The translations under genes were made by a program, and so were the position numbers. The notes beneath the pieces are model-generated. The model searched no databases and had not been told where the DNA came from. It saw only the letters and a program-made list of their open reading frames with translations. A stretch of DNA of 64,000 nucleotides from assembly GCA_051920445.1 (NCBI GenBank), contig JBPPLN010000001.1, positions 1,488,001-1,552,000 on the forward strand. The letters run 5' to 3'. Below, one piece after another: positions 49,915 through 58,830 of the stretch; the stretch's first letter is position 1; the number at the start of each line of letters is the position of its first letter. Source of the stretch: CAG-177 sp003514385. Lineage in GTDB: Bacteria; Bacillota; Clostridia; Oscillospirales; Acutalibacteraceae.

Positions 49915-50649
49915 TTACATACCCTGCAGGTAGTAATTACCTTTCAACAGATCAATGACCGCCTGCGGCGATGCGCAGGGGAGCTCAAGCTCGGTGCTCG
50001 CCAAGCCGACATTTTCGAGGCAGTGCGCGTCGGATGCGCGCAGAAGCCTCATTTTTCGGAGCAGCGGATGCTCTTCAATGAGCCTGTCCGCCTGAGCGAA
50101 AGCGGACATCTCGGCGTTTGCGAATCCCCAGCTTTCGTCGAACGAGCCGAGGTTTGCGACCACGCTGAACGACGGGCGGTCAACATGAGCGGGATAGCAG
50201 ACCCCGCCGAAGCCGGAGACGAGCGGAAAAACCTCGCCGATTGAAATAAAACTCGCCGTGCTCAGCAGATTCTCCTCGCGCCCGAGAATACCGTCCCGGT
50301 CGTCCATTATCAGCTGTTCGCCGAAAATATCGAGCCGATTTTTAATCTTCGGCAGGCGCTCGGCAACGTAGCCCGAAAACGCGAGTGCGGAATCGACATC
50401 AGGAAACAGGCACACGACGTGCACCTCTTCGGAAGTCGTCAGCTCCATGCCGGGCACGAAAGCTATTCCCGCCTCTTCTGCCGCACGCGCCGCGGCGGGG
50501 CAGTTGAGCGAGGAGTTGTGGTCGGTCAGCGCAAGGATATCCAGCCCCATGACCTTTGCCATGTTGACAAGGTTATAGGGAGTCATCTCCTCGTCGCCGC
50601 AGGGCGACAGACACGAGTGGATATGCAGATCACATAAAAATCCCGGCAT
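49915..50649 (-). CDS. PHP-domain phosphoesterase
   Basis: The 244-residue protein is a PHP domain: DLHIHSCLSPCG at residue 7, LTDHNS near 40, PGMELTTSEEVHVV near 63, and a final ASDAHCLENVG near 207, which supply the metal-binding His and Asp residues. Stand-alone members hydrolyse phosphate esters; the substrate is unknown. It lies upstream of hndA in the same direction, and such a gene commonly accompanies hydrogenase operons in Clostridia, so it may be part of the unit. ATG 50649 is chosen after CGGAG. Confidence 0.88.
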   Translation of the reverse strand: MPGFLCDLHIHSCLSPCGDEEMTPYNLVNMAKVMGLDILALTDHNSSLNCPAAARAAEEAGIAFVPGMELTTSEEVHVVCLFPDVDSALAFSGYVAERLPKIKNRLDIFGEQLIMDDRDGILGREENLLSTASFISIGEVFPLVSGFGGVCYPAHVDRPSFSVVANLGSFDESWGFANAEMSAFAQADRLIEEHPLLRKMRLLRASDAHCLENVGLASTELELPCASPQAVIDLLKGNYYLQGM

Positions 50650-50704
50650 AATTCGACTCCGAATATTTTTGCTGGCTTCGTTTGAAGTAATAAGTGAAAT
50701 GTAT

Positions 50705-50910
50705 GCGGCATGGGGCGGATATCGCCCGCGATTTAGCACAAGTTTATTGACTCGCAGTTTGTATTCGATGCACCGTTGCCGCGCAAGCGGTGGGAAAGGC
50801 TTATCATAGCCAACTTTTGAAAACAAATTTTATAACACTGTGGAATTTTATTTTGGCTCCCTTGTGTAAAGGGAGCTGGCTCGGCGTAAGCCGAGACTGA
50901 GGGATTGCGG
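50705..50910. repeat. Two intergenic repeat elements
   Basis: No gene is seen from 50650 to 51017. Bases 50705-50800 share the order GGGGCGGATAT, CGCCCGCGA, TTTATTG, CGCAG, GCACC, TGCCGCG, AAGCGG with the block at 2985-3110, with many mismatches. Bases 50854-50910 are a different element made of two hairpins, GGCTCCCTT-gtgt-AAAGGGAGC and GGCTCGG-cgtaa-GCCGAG, ending ACTGAGGGATTG. This latter type is frequent between genes in gut Clostridia (recalled, not searched). Confidence 0.65.
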
Positions 50911-51017
50911 TACAGAACCGACTGATTTTTTGCCTCTTCCGCACAAATCTCCACAATACAGCATATTTATACTTCTTATATTATACATGGTTATATCAAT
51001 AAATCAACACCTATATA

Positions 51018-52358
51018 TCAATTATGATATGTCTTTTTCAGCTCTTTTGTCGCTTCGCCGCTGAGCAGGCAGAGCGAGATGAGGTTCGGCACCGCCATGA
51101 GCGCATTCGCGAGGTCTGAGAGTTCCCATACAAGCTCGAGGTCGGCGACGCACCCGACGAATACTGCCGCGGCGTAAATTATATTGTATATCTTCGCGCT
51201 CTTTGCGCCCAGCAGATATTCGAGCCCGCGCCGCCCGTAATATGACCAGCCGATAAGTGTGGCAAACGCAAAAATGCAGATACTCACGCAGACGAAAATG
51301 CTCCCGGCTTTTCCGAATACGCTGCCGAATGCCGCGGCGCAGGCGAGAGAGCCGTCACCGTCCGTCGGCGCGCCGGAGACCAAGAGAGTTATTGCAGTCA
51401 CGGTGCACATGACGACTGTGTCGAGAAAAACCTCAAGTATGCCCCAGCAGCCCTGCTCGGCGGGTGAATCCGTCTGCGCTGCCGCGTGGATTATCGCGTT
51501 GCTGCCGAGCCCCGCTTCGTTTGAAAAAACTCCGCGCGCCACCCCGTAGCGCAGGGCTTTTTTTATCCCGTAGCCCGCCGCTCCTCCTGCCGCCGCACGC
51601 AGCGAAAAAGCCTCGGATATTATGCGCGAAAACGCCGACGGCACGGCGCGGAAGTTTTTTATTATGACAGCGAAGCTCGCGAGAATGAATATCGCCGTCA
51701 TGGCGGGAATTATCTTCTCCGCCGCCGAGGCGATCCTCTTGAGCCCGCCGCAGGTTATCGCGAACACGCCGGCGGCGAGAATCAATCCCGTTATCGCGGG
51801 ACTCAGCCCGAATGAGCCCGAGAGCGAGAGCGCGGCGGCGTTCGCCTGGGTCATGTTGCCGATGCCGAGTGAGGCTATGACTAACAGAACGCAGAAAATC
51901 TTTGACATGTGCCTGAATCCCAGTCCGCGCTCCATATAGACGAACGCGCCGCCCATCCATTCGCCGGTTTCGTCGCGGTATCTGTATTTTATGCCGAGTA
52001 TGTTTTCACAGCACGCGCTCATCATGCCGATTATCGCGCTTATCACCATCCAGAAAACCGCGCCCGCGCCGCCGGAGGCTATCGCCGCCGCCACGCCGAC
52101 TATGTTGCCCGTGCCCATGCACGCGGCGAGTGCGGCGGAGAGCGCCTGCGTCTGCGATATCGAGCCTTTGCCGGATTCCCGGCTCTTTTTGCTGAATATA
52201 CTGCCGAGCGTCGTTTTCATCCATGTGCCGACGTGCGTTATCTGGAAAAATCCCGACCTCACGCTCAGCAGAAGCCCCGTGCCCGTGAAAGCGACGAGCA
52301 GCGGGACTCCCCAGATCACCGAATTTATCGAAGAAACGAGAGAACAAAACGAGTCCGT
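51018..52358 (-). CDS. Sodium:alanine/glycine symporter with ACG start
   Basis: The protein, about 446 residues from the proposed start, is an AGCS (AlsT/DagA) amino-acid:cation symporter: GTGNIVGVAAAIASGGAGA near residue 90 is the family signature, with some 10 membrane helices. It imports alanine or glycine with Na+. No ATG, GTG or TTG lies in frame before 52319, and starting there would cut off the first helix (SSINSVIWGVPLL). A strong GGAGGTG site sits six bases before an in-frame ACG at 52358-52356, so ACG (normally ATG) is the likely start. Confidence 0.88.
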   Translation of the reverse strand, partial: TDSFCSLVSSINSVIWGVPLLVAFTGTGLLLSVRSGFFQITHVGTWMKTTLGSIFSKKSRESGKGSISQTQALSAALAACMGTGNIVGVAAAIASGGAGAVFWMVISAIIGMMSACCENILGIKYRYRDETGEWMGGAFVYMERGLGFRHMSKIFCVLLVIASLGIGNMTQANAAALSLSGSFGLSPAITGLILAAGVFAITCGGLKRIASAAEKIIPAMTAIFILASFAVIIKNFRAVPSAFSRIISEAFSLRAAAGGAAGYGIKKALRYGVARGVFSNEAGLGSNAIIHAAAQTDSPAEQGCWGILEVFLDTVVMCTVTAITLLVSGAPTDGDGSLACAAAFGSVFGKAGSIFVCVSICIFAFATLIGWSYYGRRGLEYLLGAKSAKIYNIIYAAAVFVGCVADLELVWELSDLANALMAVPNLISLCLLSGEATKELKKTYHN

Positions 52359-52455
52359 GGGATCACCTCCGAAAAATGAAAAGGATTGATTTAAAGCGGG
52401 AATTAGTATATACTATAATCTGTATAATAAGATTCGCGAAAGGGAACGTGATATC

Positions 52456-54369
52456 TTGAAGGATTTCGGATTTGTCAAGACCGCGGCGGTCTGCCCGAGG
52501 GTGACGGTCGGCGCGGCTGATAAAAATGTTGATAATATGCTGCCGCTGATAAAAGGGGCGGCTTCGTCCGGCGCGCAGATAATCGCCCTGCCGGAACTAT
52601 GCATAACCGGCTATACCTGCTCCGATCTTTTTTCGCAGGACAGGCTCATCGAAAGCGCGGAGGCCGCGCTCGGCAGACTCATTCTTGAATGTGCCGATAT
52701 CGGCGCGCTCGTGATAGTCGGACTCCCGGTGCGCGTGCGCGGCAGGCTCTTTAACTGCGCCGCCGCGTTCCAGAACGGCAGGCTCGTGGGCGTCGTTCCG
52801 AAGAGCTATCTGCCGAATTACAACGAGTTCTATGAAAAACGCCACTTTGTCTCGGGGCTTGATACGCCGTGCGATACCGTCACGCTCTGTGGGCAGGAGG
52901 TGCCGTTCGGCAATATGCTTTTCTGCGCGGGCAACGGCGCTGCGGTCGGAATTGAGCTGTGCGAGGATATGTGGGTGCCTGTGTCGCCCGGAACAGTCCT
53001 TGCGCTCAGCGGCGCGGATATAATAGTGAACATCTCCGCCTCCGACGAGATGGTCACAAAGAATGATTTCAGGCTGAGTCTTATTGAGCAGACGAGCGCG
53101 CGGTGCTACTGCGGCTATGTCTATTCCTCCGCCGGCATCGGCGAGAGCACGACTGACCTTGTGTTCTCCGGCGCGTGCACGATAGCCGAAAACGGCGGCA
53201 TACTCGCGAGAAACGAGCGTTTTGAGCGAAACGGCGCGGCGGTATACGCCTGCATCGATATCAAAAAGCTCGAAGCTCTGCGCCGCAACAGCGAATTTTA
53301 TGACAACGCGGCTCGTTACGCTGACCGCGATATAAGGCGCGTTGATATAACCCTGCCGGAGCTCAAAGAGAGCGATATTGACAGAAACTTCGACGCGCAC
53401 CCGTTCGTGCCCTCGGATGAAAAAGTCAGACGCGCGCGCTGCGCCGAGATATTCAATATCCAGGCGGCGGGACTCGCGAAGAGAATCGAGCATATCGGGC
53501 TCAAGAAAGCGGTCATCGGCATCTCGGGCGGACTCGATTCGGCTCTTGCTCTGCTTGTTGCGGACAAGGCTTTTGACCTTCTCGCCCTGCCGAAAGAAAA
53601 TATAATCTGCATCACGATGCCGGGCTTCGGCACGACGAAGCGAACGAAGTCGAGCGCCGTCACGCTCACCGAGTGCATCGGAGCGCAGCTCAGGGATATA
53701 GATATTGTCCCCGCGTGTACTCAGCATATGCGGGACATAGGTCACGATATGAGCATACTAGATGTGACTTATGAAAATGTTCAGGCGCGCGAGCGCACGC
53801 AGATACTCATGGACACCGCGAACAAAGAGGGTGCGCTGCTCGTCGGCACCGGAGACCTGTCCGAGCTTGCGCTCGGCTGGTGCACCTATAACGCCGACCA
53901 CATGAGCATGTACGGAGTCAACTGCTCCGTGCCCAAGACGCTCGTGCGATATCTCGTCGATTTCGTCGCGGACGAGAGGGGAGGCAAGCTCGGCGAGGTG
54001 CTCCGCGAGATACTCGCGACTCCTGTCAGCCCAGAACTGCTCCCGCCCGACAAAAACGGCAAGATAGCGCAAAAGACCGAGGATACCCTCGGCCCCTATG
54101 AAGTTCACGATTTCTTCCTCTATCACTTCCAGCGCTTCGGCGCTTCACCCGACAAGCTCATGTTCATGGCGTGCCGCGCGTTTGACGGAGTATACAGCCG
54201 CGAGCAGATTGAAAAATGGCTCAGGTTATTTATGAAGAGATTCTTCTCCCAGCAGTTCAAACGCTCCTGCATACCGGACGGTCCGAAGGTCGGCTCTGTC
54301 AGCCTCTCGCCTCGCGGCGACTGGCGTATGCCCTCCGACGCGGATTCCTCCGCATGGCTCGATCTCTGA
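52456..54369 (+). CDS. nadE: Glutamine-dependent NAD+ synthetase
   Basis: The 637-residue enzyme has an N-terminal nitrilase-like glutaminase (Glu in ALPELCITGY near 48, Lys in VPKSYLPNYNEFYE near 116, Cys in GIELCEDMW near 178) and a C-terminal ATP-pyrophosphatase with the P-loop GISGGLDSALAL near 353. It makes NAD+ from deamido-NAD+ with ammonia from glutamine. The start is TTG 52456 with a weak AGGGAA site; no better start is seen. Two TATAAT-like boxes lie 30-40 bases upstream. The next gene follows after 17 bases. Confidence 0.95.
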   Translation: MKDFGFVKTAAVCPRVTVGAADKNVDNMLPLIKGAASSGAQIIALPELCITGYTCSDLFSQDRLIESAEAALGRLILECADIGALVIVGLPVRVRGRLFNCAAAFQNGRLVGVVPKSYLPNYNEFYEKRHFVSGLDTPCDTVTLCGQEVPFGNMLFCAGNGAAVGIELCEDMWVPVSPGTVLALSGADIIVNISASDEMVTKNDFRLSLIEQTSARCYCGYVYSSAGIGESTTDLVFSGACTIAENGGILARNERFERNGAAVYACIDIKKLEALRRNSEFYDNAARYADRDIRRVDITLPELKESDIDRNFDAHPFVPSDEKVRRARCAEIFNIQAAGLAKRIEHIGLKKAVIGISGGLDSALALLVADKAFDLLALPKENIICITMPGFGTTKRTKSSAVTLTECIGAQLRDIDIVPACTQHMRDIGHDMSILDVTYENVQARERTQILMDTANKEGALLVGTGDLSELALGWCTYNADHMSMYGVNCSVPKTLVRYLVDFVADERGGKLGEVLREILATPVSPELLPPDKNGKIAQKTEDTLGPYEVHDFFLYHFQRFGASPDKLMFMACRAFDGVYSREQIEKWLRLFMKRFFSQQFKRSCIPDGPKVGSVSLSPRGDWRMPSDADSSAWLDL

Positions 54370-54386
54370 TGAAAGGATAAACGAAA

Positions 54387-55382
54387 ATGAAGAAGTTCAA
54401 AAGCTTTATCGCCGTTCTGCTCTGCCTTGCCGCCGTATTCTGCACTGCGGGCTGTTCGGCATCAAAAAAGAGCGCACTGAATATCTCGGGCGCGCAGATA
54501 GACTATGAGACACTTTTATATTATTTCGATCAGGTTCACGCGTTCCCCGAAAAGTATGAGCTCGCCGCCGATGCAACAAACGAGCAGATGATCGACGCCG
54601 CGATTGAGCTGTGCTGCGAATATGTTGCGGTCAACACGAAGCTCTCCGAATACGGGCTGACTCTCTCCGCTTCCGAAAAGCGCTCGGCTTCGAATAATCT
54701 TGAAGACCTGTGGCATGTTTTCTCGGGCTACTATGAGAAGCTCGGCGTGTCGAAGCAGACGCTTATGAAGATAGAGACCGCCGACACCTCGCGCAACAGA
54801 CTTTTCTATTATATCTATGACGAGGGCGGCGAAAAGGCGGTCAGCGAGGACGATATAAAGAAATATTATAACGAGAATTATATCTCTTTCCGCGCCATAA
54901 CCGGCTATCTCACAACTACCGACGCGAACGGCGACACGGTAGTTATGACTGCGGATCAGAAAGCGGCAATGAACAAGGAGTTCATTGAGCTTTCGACGCG
55001 TCTGGGCAACGGTCAGACGATGAACGAGATAGTTGAGCTCTATTCCAAGAAGCATCCGGATTCAACAGTTTCGGATCAGCTCCAGTTTATAAAAAAAGGC
55101 ACGGATTCCTATCCCGAGGGCTTCTTTGAAAAGGTTCAGCAGCTCTCCGTCGGCTCGAACACCGTGCTTATCATGGACAACTATATTTTCCTCATTCTCA
55201 GAGAGAATCCCTCGGAGGACGAGGCGAAGCAATACTACGACCGCTACCGCGACGACTGCCTCAAGAGCCTGCGCGGGGACGAGTTCCAGACAATAGTCGA
55301 GGGCTACGCCTCCGAGCTTTCGGTCAAGCGCAACGACAGGGTCATAAACAAGGCTGTCAAGGAGGTCCTTAAAGATGGCTGA
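54387..55382 (+). CDS. PrsA/SurA-like foldase lipoprotein
   Basis: The 331-residue protein has lipobox TAGC (Cys23) and the helical chaperone part of SurA/PrsA proteins (residues 35-160: EQMIDAAIELCCEYVAVNTKL). A parvulin-like core follows at 160-265 (ISFRAITGYL, DQLQFIKKGTDSYPEGFFEKVQQLSVG). The usual parvulin His motif is weak, so it may be a chaperone without isomerase activity. Exported-protein folding outside the membrane is the likely role. It is co-transcribed with nadE; its end overlaps the nitroreductase start by eight bases. Confidence 0.82.
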   Translation: MKKFKSFIAVLLCLAAVFCTAGCSASKKSALNISGAQIDYETLLYYFDQVHAFPEKYELAADATNEQMIDAAIELCCEYVAVNTKLSEYGLTLSASEKRSASNNLEDLWHVFSGYYEKLGVSKQTLMKIETADTSRNRLFYYIYDEGGEKAVSEDDIKKYYNENYISFRAITGYLTTTDANGDTVVMTADQKAAMNKEFIELSTRLGNGQTMNEIVELYSKKHPDSTVSDQLQFIKKGTDSYPEGFFEKVQQLSVGSNTVLIMDNYIFLILRENPSEDEAKQYYDRYRDDCLKSLRGDEFQTIVEGYASELSVKRNDRVINKAVKEVLKDG

Positions 55383-55929
55383 TATAATCAGAAATGAGGT
55401 CATCGATGCCGTACTCACACGCCAGACAATAAGAGAGTATAAGCCCATAATGCTCACCGACGCTCAGCTCGACACGCTGACTGCGGCGGCGATGATGGCT
55501 CCGAGCGGGCGCAACTGCCAGCCCTGCCACGTCAGATTCATATGCAATGACGCTATGCTGCGCCAGATGCAGATAGATTTCAAGAATATCGTTGGCTGGG
55601 ACACGCCCGTTCACACACGAAGCGACAAGAACCCGTTCTATCACAATGCGCCGGTGTTCGCCGCGATATTCGCAAAGCCCGGCAGTCAGATGGATGCCGG
55701 AATCATGGTCGAGAACATATGCATCGCCGCAAAGGGACTCGGTCTCGGTACATGTATAGTCGGCAGCGCGGGCGCGCTGTTTGACGACGCCGACAAGGGC
55801 GATTATTGGCGCGGGGAGATCGACATTCCCGTTGATCTTCAGTATATGATAGGCGTTGCGATAGGTGTGCCGGATGAAGTGCCGGAGCAGAAGCCGCGCG
55901 ACCCGAGTCATTACAAAACAATAAGATAA
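55375..55929 (+). CDS. Nitroreductase-family flavoprotein
   Basis: The 184-residue FMN protein has RQTIREYKP near residue 16 (FMN phosphate contact), AAMMAPSGRNCQP near 38, and GLGLGTCIVGSAG near 122. The family reduces nitro, quinone or enone groups with NAD(P)H. It overlaps the foldase gene by eight bases, so the two are translationally coupled. The tail (KPRDPSHYKTIR) is slightly shortened relative to many homologues. Confidence 0.9.
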   Translation: MADIIRNEVIDAVLTRQTIREYKPIMLTDAQLDTLTAAAMMAPSGRNCQPCHVRFICNDAMLRQMQIDFKNIVGWDTPVHTRSDKNPFYHNAPVFAAIFAKPGSQMDAGIMVENICIAAKGLGLGTCIVGSAGALFDDADKGDYWRGEIDIPVDLQYMIGVAIGVPDEVPEQKPRDPSHYKTIR

Positions 55930-55952
55930 CAAAAGATAAGATAAAATAAACT

Positions 55953-55988
55953 AACCGCCGCAGAGAATAAACTTTGCGGCGGCTGTTT
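55953..55988 (+). terminator. Terminator after the nitroreductase gene
   Basis: CCGCCGCA and TGCGGCGG pair around a 13-base loop, followed by CTGTTTTT. Confidence 0.85.
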
Positions 55989-56011
55989 TTATAAATTTTG
56001 TTCACTGCATG

Positions 56012-56044
56012 AAAACCGCCCGTGCCGAAAATCAGCACGGGCGG
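56012..56044 (-). terminator. Terminator of the purple acid phosphatase-like gene
   Basis: On the minus strand CCGCCCGTGC pairs with GCACGGGCGG and is followed by TTTTC. Confidence 0.85.
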
Positions 56045-56052
56045 AATTTAAT

Positions 56053-57525
56053 TTATCTGTTCTTTATGATGTGGGGCAGGATGAGAATATATTTGACGAG
56101 CATATAGACTATTGCGACCGGGACATTCACGACATTCTTCGTGAAGTTTGAAAGGAAGTCGGTGGGTAACTCTTCATGCTCCTTGACTTCGCCCTTGGTG
56201 GTCTTCTTTATCGCGTATTCGTCGAACTTCTCGTAGCCGGTTGCCTCGCAGGTCTCATCGTCAACATCGACGGTGTATGCGCGGTAGATAAGTCTGTCGC
56301 CGTCGATGGTAAAGGTGCTGAACATCGACTTGTAGGGCTGCGCGGCAACGGCGGAATTCTTGAGGATAGGCTCCATGGCGTCCTCGTGAACGCTGTAGCG
56401 CTTAGTGCCGGCGGTGTTGGGCAGGATGTGTACCGTGCCCTCGGGGTTGAGCGCGTAGGTTATCTCCTCGCCCTTGTAGTTCTCGGTGATGTACTCGGTC
56501 GGCTGAATTTTGTCGTCCTTGACCTGATAGGTACGAAGATACATATGGTCGTGGCCGTTGATGACAACGTCGATATCAAGGCTGTCGATGATGGGCAGCA
56601 GGCGCTTGCGCATGATGACGGTGTCGGGCTTGTTGATGTTCTTGCCCGCAGAGTAGCAGGCGCGGTGCATGAGGATTATCTTCCACTGCGCGTCAGAAGA
56701 GTTCATGTCGTTCTGAAGCCAGTTTATCTGCTCCTCACTGATGGGATACATATCGTTTGTGTTGAGCACGGCGATATGTGCGTTCGAGTAGTCGAACGAA
56801 TAGTAGACGCCGGTGATATGATTCCAGCCTGCGCTCTTATCGAGGTTGAACATATTGTCGAACCAGCCCCAACGAAGGTTGCCCTCGTGGTTGCCGGCGG
56901 TCGGCGCCATGGTGATGTTCATGAGTGTGTCGCAGCTCTTCTCATAGAACCAGTCCCACTCCTGATCGTTGCAGTCGTTGACGAAGTCGCCCGCGTTCAT
57001 GAGAAACTTCGCGTCGGGGCAGACCTGCATCGCGGTGCGCTGAACGGCGCCGCTCTTCGTGAAGTTTATTTCGTTGCCCGCCTGAACATCGGCAAGGGCT
57101 ATGAACGAAAACGGCTCTTCGCCGTCGCAGGCTGTCTCAAATGTGCCGTTGTTGCTCCAGATGCCGGTCGAAGCGTCGCCGACTCTGTAAACATACTTTG
57201 TGCTGGGCTCAAGATTTTCGGCGAGCACCTTGTGGCAGTAGTTCTCTTTCCACTTCGTGCAGGTGCCGGAAAATTTGAGCGCGCCGTCGAAGCTGCCGTT
57301 GTATTTTGCAAGGGGCATTACTTCAACATCGCTGCCGCATTTCTCGGTCGTGTACCAGCAGATGCCGCGTCTTGTTTTGGCGTCGCCGTTGATAACAACG
57401 CTGATGCGCTTTATCGATCCGTCTGCGCTCTCCTGAGGCATGGCGGAGGCGGCGGGGACTATCATGCAGGCGAGCAGGCAGATTGCCATGACCGCGCTGA
57501 TTATCCTCATCAGTTTTTTGTTCAT
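56053..57525 (-). CDS. Exported purple acid phosphatase-like metallophosphoesterase
   Basis: The 490-residue protein has a signal peptide cleaved after about residue 28 (ASA/MPQ), a fibronectin-type N-terminal domain, then a metallophosphoesterase domain. The metal ligands lie in IALADVQAG, MNAGDFVND, TAGNHEG, LMHRACYS and VINGHDHMY. A C-terminal hydrophobic helix (VAIVYMLVKYILILPHII) would anchor it in the membrane with the enzyme outside. The likely role is phosphate release from organic esters. It has its own terminator; AGGAGG-like GGGAGG precedes the ATG. Confidence 0.88.
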   Translation of the reverse strand: MNKKLMRIISAVMAICLLACMIVPAASAMPQESADGSIKRISVVINGDAKTRRGICWYTTEKCGSDVEVMPLAKYNGSFDGALKFSGTCTKWKENYCHKVLAENLEPSTKYVYRVGDASTGIWSNNGTFETACDGEEPFSFIALADVQAGNEINFTKSGAVQRTAMQVCPDAKFLMNAGDFVNDCNDQEWDWFYEKSCDTLMNITMAPTAGNHEGNLRWGWFDNMFNLDKSAGWNHITGVYYSFDYSNAHIAVLNTNDMYPISEEQINWLQNDMNSSDAQWKIILMHRACYSAGKNINKPDTVIMRKRLLPIIDSLDIDVVINGHDHMYLRTYQVKDDKIQPTEYITENYKGEEITYALNPEGTVHILPNTAGTKRYSVHEDAMEPILKNSAVAAQPYKSMFSTFTIDGDRLIYRAYTVDVDDETCEATGYEKFDEYAIKKTTKGEVKEHEELPTDFLSNFTKNVVNVPVAIVYMLVKYILILPHIIKNR

Positions 57526-57614
57526 CGCATATTCCTCCCAAATTTTGGTATAGTTATTCTACATCCGATTCGCACAAAAGTCAAGCGAGTTAGCATATGC
57601 TCTTTGTGGATAAT

Positions 57615-58031
57615 TTATAATACCTTTTTCATTAATATATGCGGACAGCCCTCTTCAACATCGTGAATCCCGGTGTCCTTGTAGCCGAGCGCTGAGTAGA
57701 ATCCGGCAGCCTGTTCCTGCGAATGTATCCATATTTTATTGACCCCGCTTTCTGCGGCGTACTCTTCGGCGGCTTTTATTATGTCCGCGCCGAGCCCTCT
57801 GCCGCGAAAAGTCTTTCTGACTGCGACTCTGCCTATCATGACCCTGCCGCTCCCGGGGTCTGTGAAAATGCGGCAGACTCCGACGGGGTGACTGCCGTCA
57901 AACAGCACGATATGCGCAGCCGTTTCGTCGATATCGTCGAACTCCTCCTCGAAGCCCTGCTCTTTTACGAACACCTCGAGTCTTATCTCTTTCGCCTCGT
58001 CCGGGAGCTGATTATAGATTTTAGTTTCCAT
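57615..58031 (-). CDS. GNAT-family N-acetyltransferase
   Basis: The 138-residue protein is a single GNAT domain with the acetyl-CoA loop VRKTFRGRGLGADII near residue 78 and a preceding strand RVMIGRVAV. The N-terminal EVFVKEQGFEEEFDDIDE is typical of the ElaA/YjcF-like group. It acetylates an unknown small molecule or amine. It is a single gene, with the start after AGGTG. Confidence 0.88.
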   Translation of the reverse strand: METKIYNQLPDEAKEIRLEVFVKEQGFEEEFDDIDETAAHIVLFDGSHPVGVCRIFTDPGSGRVMIGRVAVRKTFRGRGLGADIIKAAEEYAAESGVNKIWIHSQEQAAGFYSALGYKDTGIHDVEEGCPHILMKKVL

Positions 58032-58189
58032 ATAAACACCTCGATTTGTATTATATCACAAAAACGGGCATGAAAATTTGTATATACACACATCGCCGAA
58101 ATTTGTCCCAAACTGTTGCAAGAGAAGAGAAATAAATATATAATTATCTAAAGAATCATTACGGCTCTGCGCCGGCGGAGGAATATATA

Positions 58190-58813
58190 ATGGAAAAACT
58201 CAGAGTGCTCTTTCAGGGCGACAGTATAACCGATATGGACAGGGACCGCTCGAATATCCGCAACATGGGCAACGGCTATCCGCTGTTCGTCGCGTCGAAT
58301 TTCCGCGCGGATAATCCGAAGTTTGATATCGACTTTTTCGATCTCGGCATCAGCGGAAACAGGGTCAGCGACCTGCGCGACCGCTGGCAGACCGACTGCC
58401 TCGATCTCCATCCCGATGTGCTCTCCGTGCTCATCGGAATAAACGACACATGGCGAAAATATGACAGCAACCTGCCTTCAGAATTCGGCGAGTTCGAGAG
58501 CATCTACCGTTCATTGCTCGAGGACGCAAGACGCGAAAACCCGGATATCAAAATAATTATCATGGAACCCTTTGTGCTCCATGTTTCCGAAGAGCGCGCG
58601 AGCTGGCGCGAGGATCTCGACCCGAGGATTCAGGCGGTGCGCAGGGTGGCAAAAGATTACGCCGATGCGTTTATCCCGCTTGACGGTCTGCTCAACGCCG
58701 CCGCTATCGACACCTGCCCCGAGCAGTGGGCGCCCGACGGAGTCCATCCATCACCCGACGGCGCGGCTCTGATAGCCCGCTACTGGCTTGAAGCGTTCGA
58801 CAAGATACTTTGA
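58190..58813 (+). CDS. SGNH/GDSL hydrolase
   Basis: The 207-residue esterase has block I FQGDSITDMDRDRSN with Ser near residue 12, block II LGISGNRV with Gly, block III IGINDTWR with Asn, and block V DGVHPSPDG with the Asp-His pair near 186. No signal peptide, so it works in the cytoplasm, probably removing acetyl groups from xylan- or rhamnogalacturonan-type oligomers. The next gene starts right at or just after its end. Confidence 0.92.
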   Translation: MEKLRVLFQGDSITDMDRDRSNIRNMGNGYPLFVASNFRADNPKFDIDFFDLGISGNRVSDLRDRWQTDCLDLHPDVLSVLIGINDTWRKYDSNLPSEFGEFESIYRSLLEDARRENPDIKIIIMEPFVLHVSEERASWREDLDPRIQAVRRVAKDYADAFIPLDGLLNAAAIDTCPEQWAPDGVHPSPDGAALIARYWLEAFDKIL

Positions 58814-58830
58814 TGAAAGAGAGAAAAACA

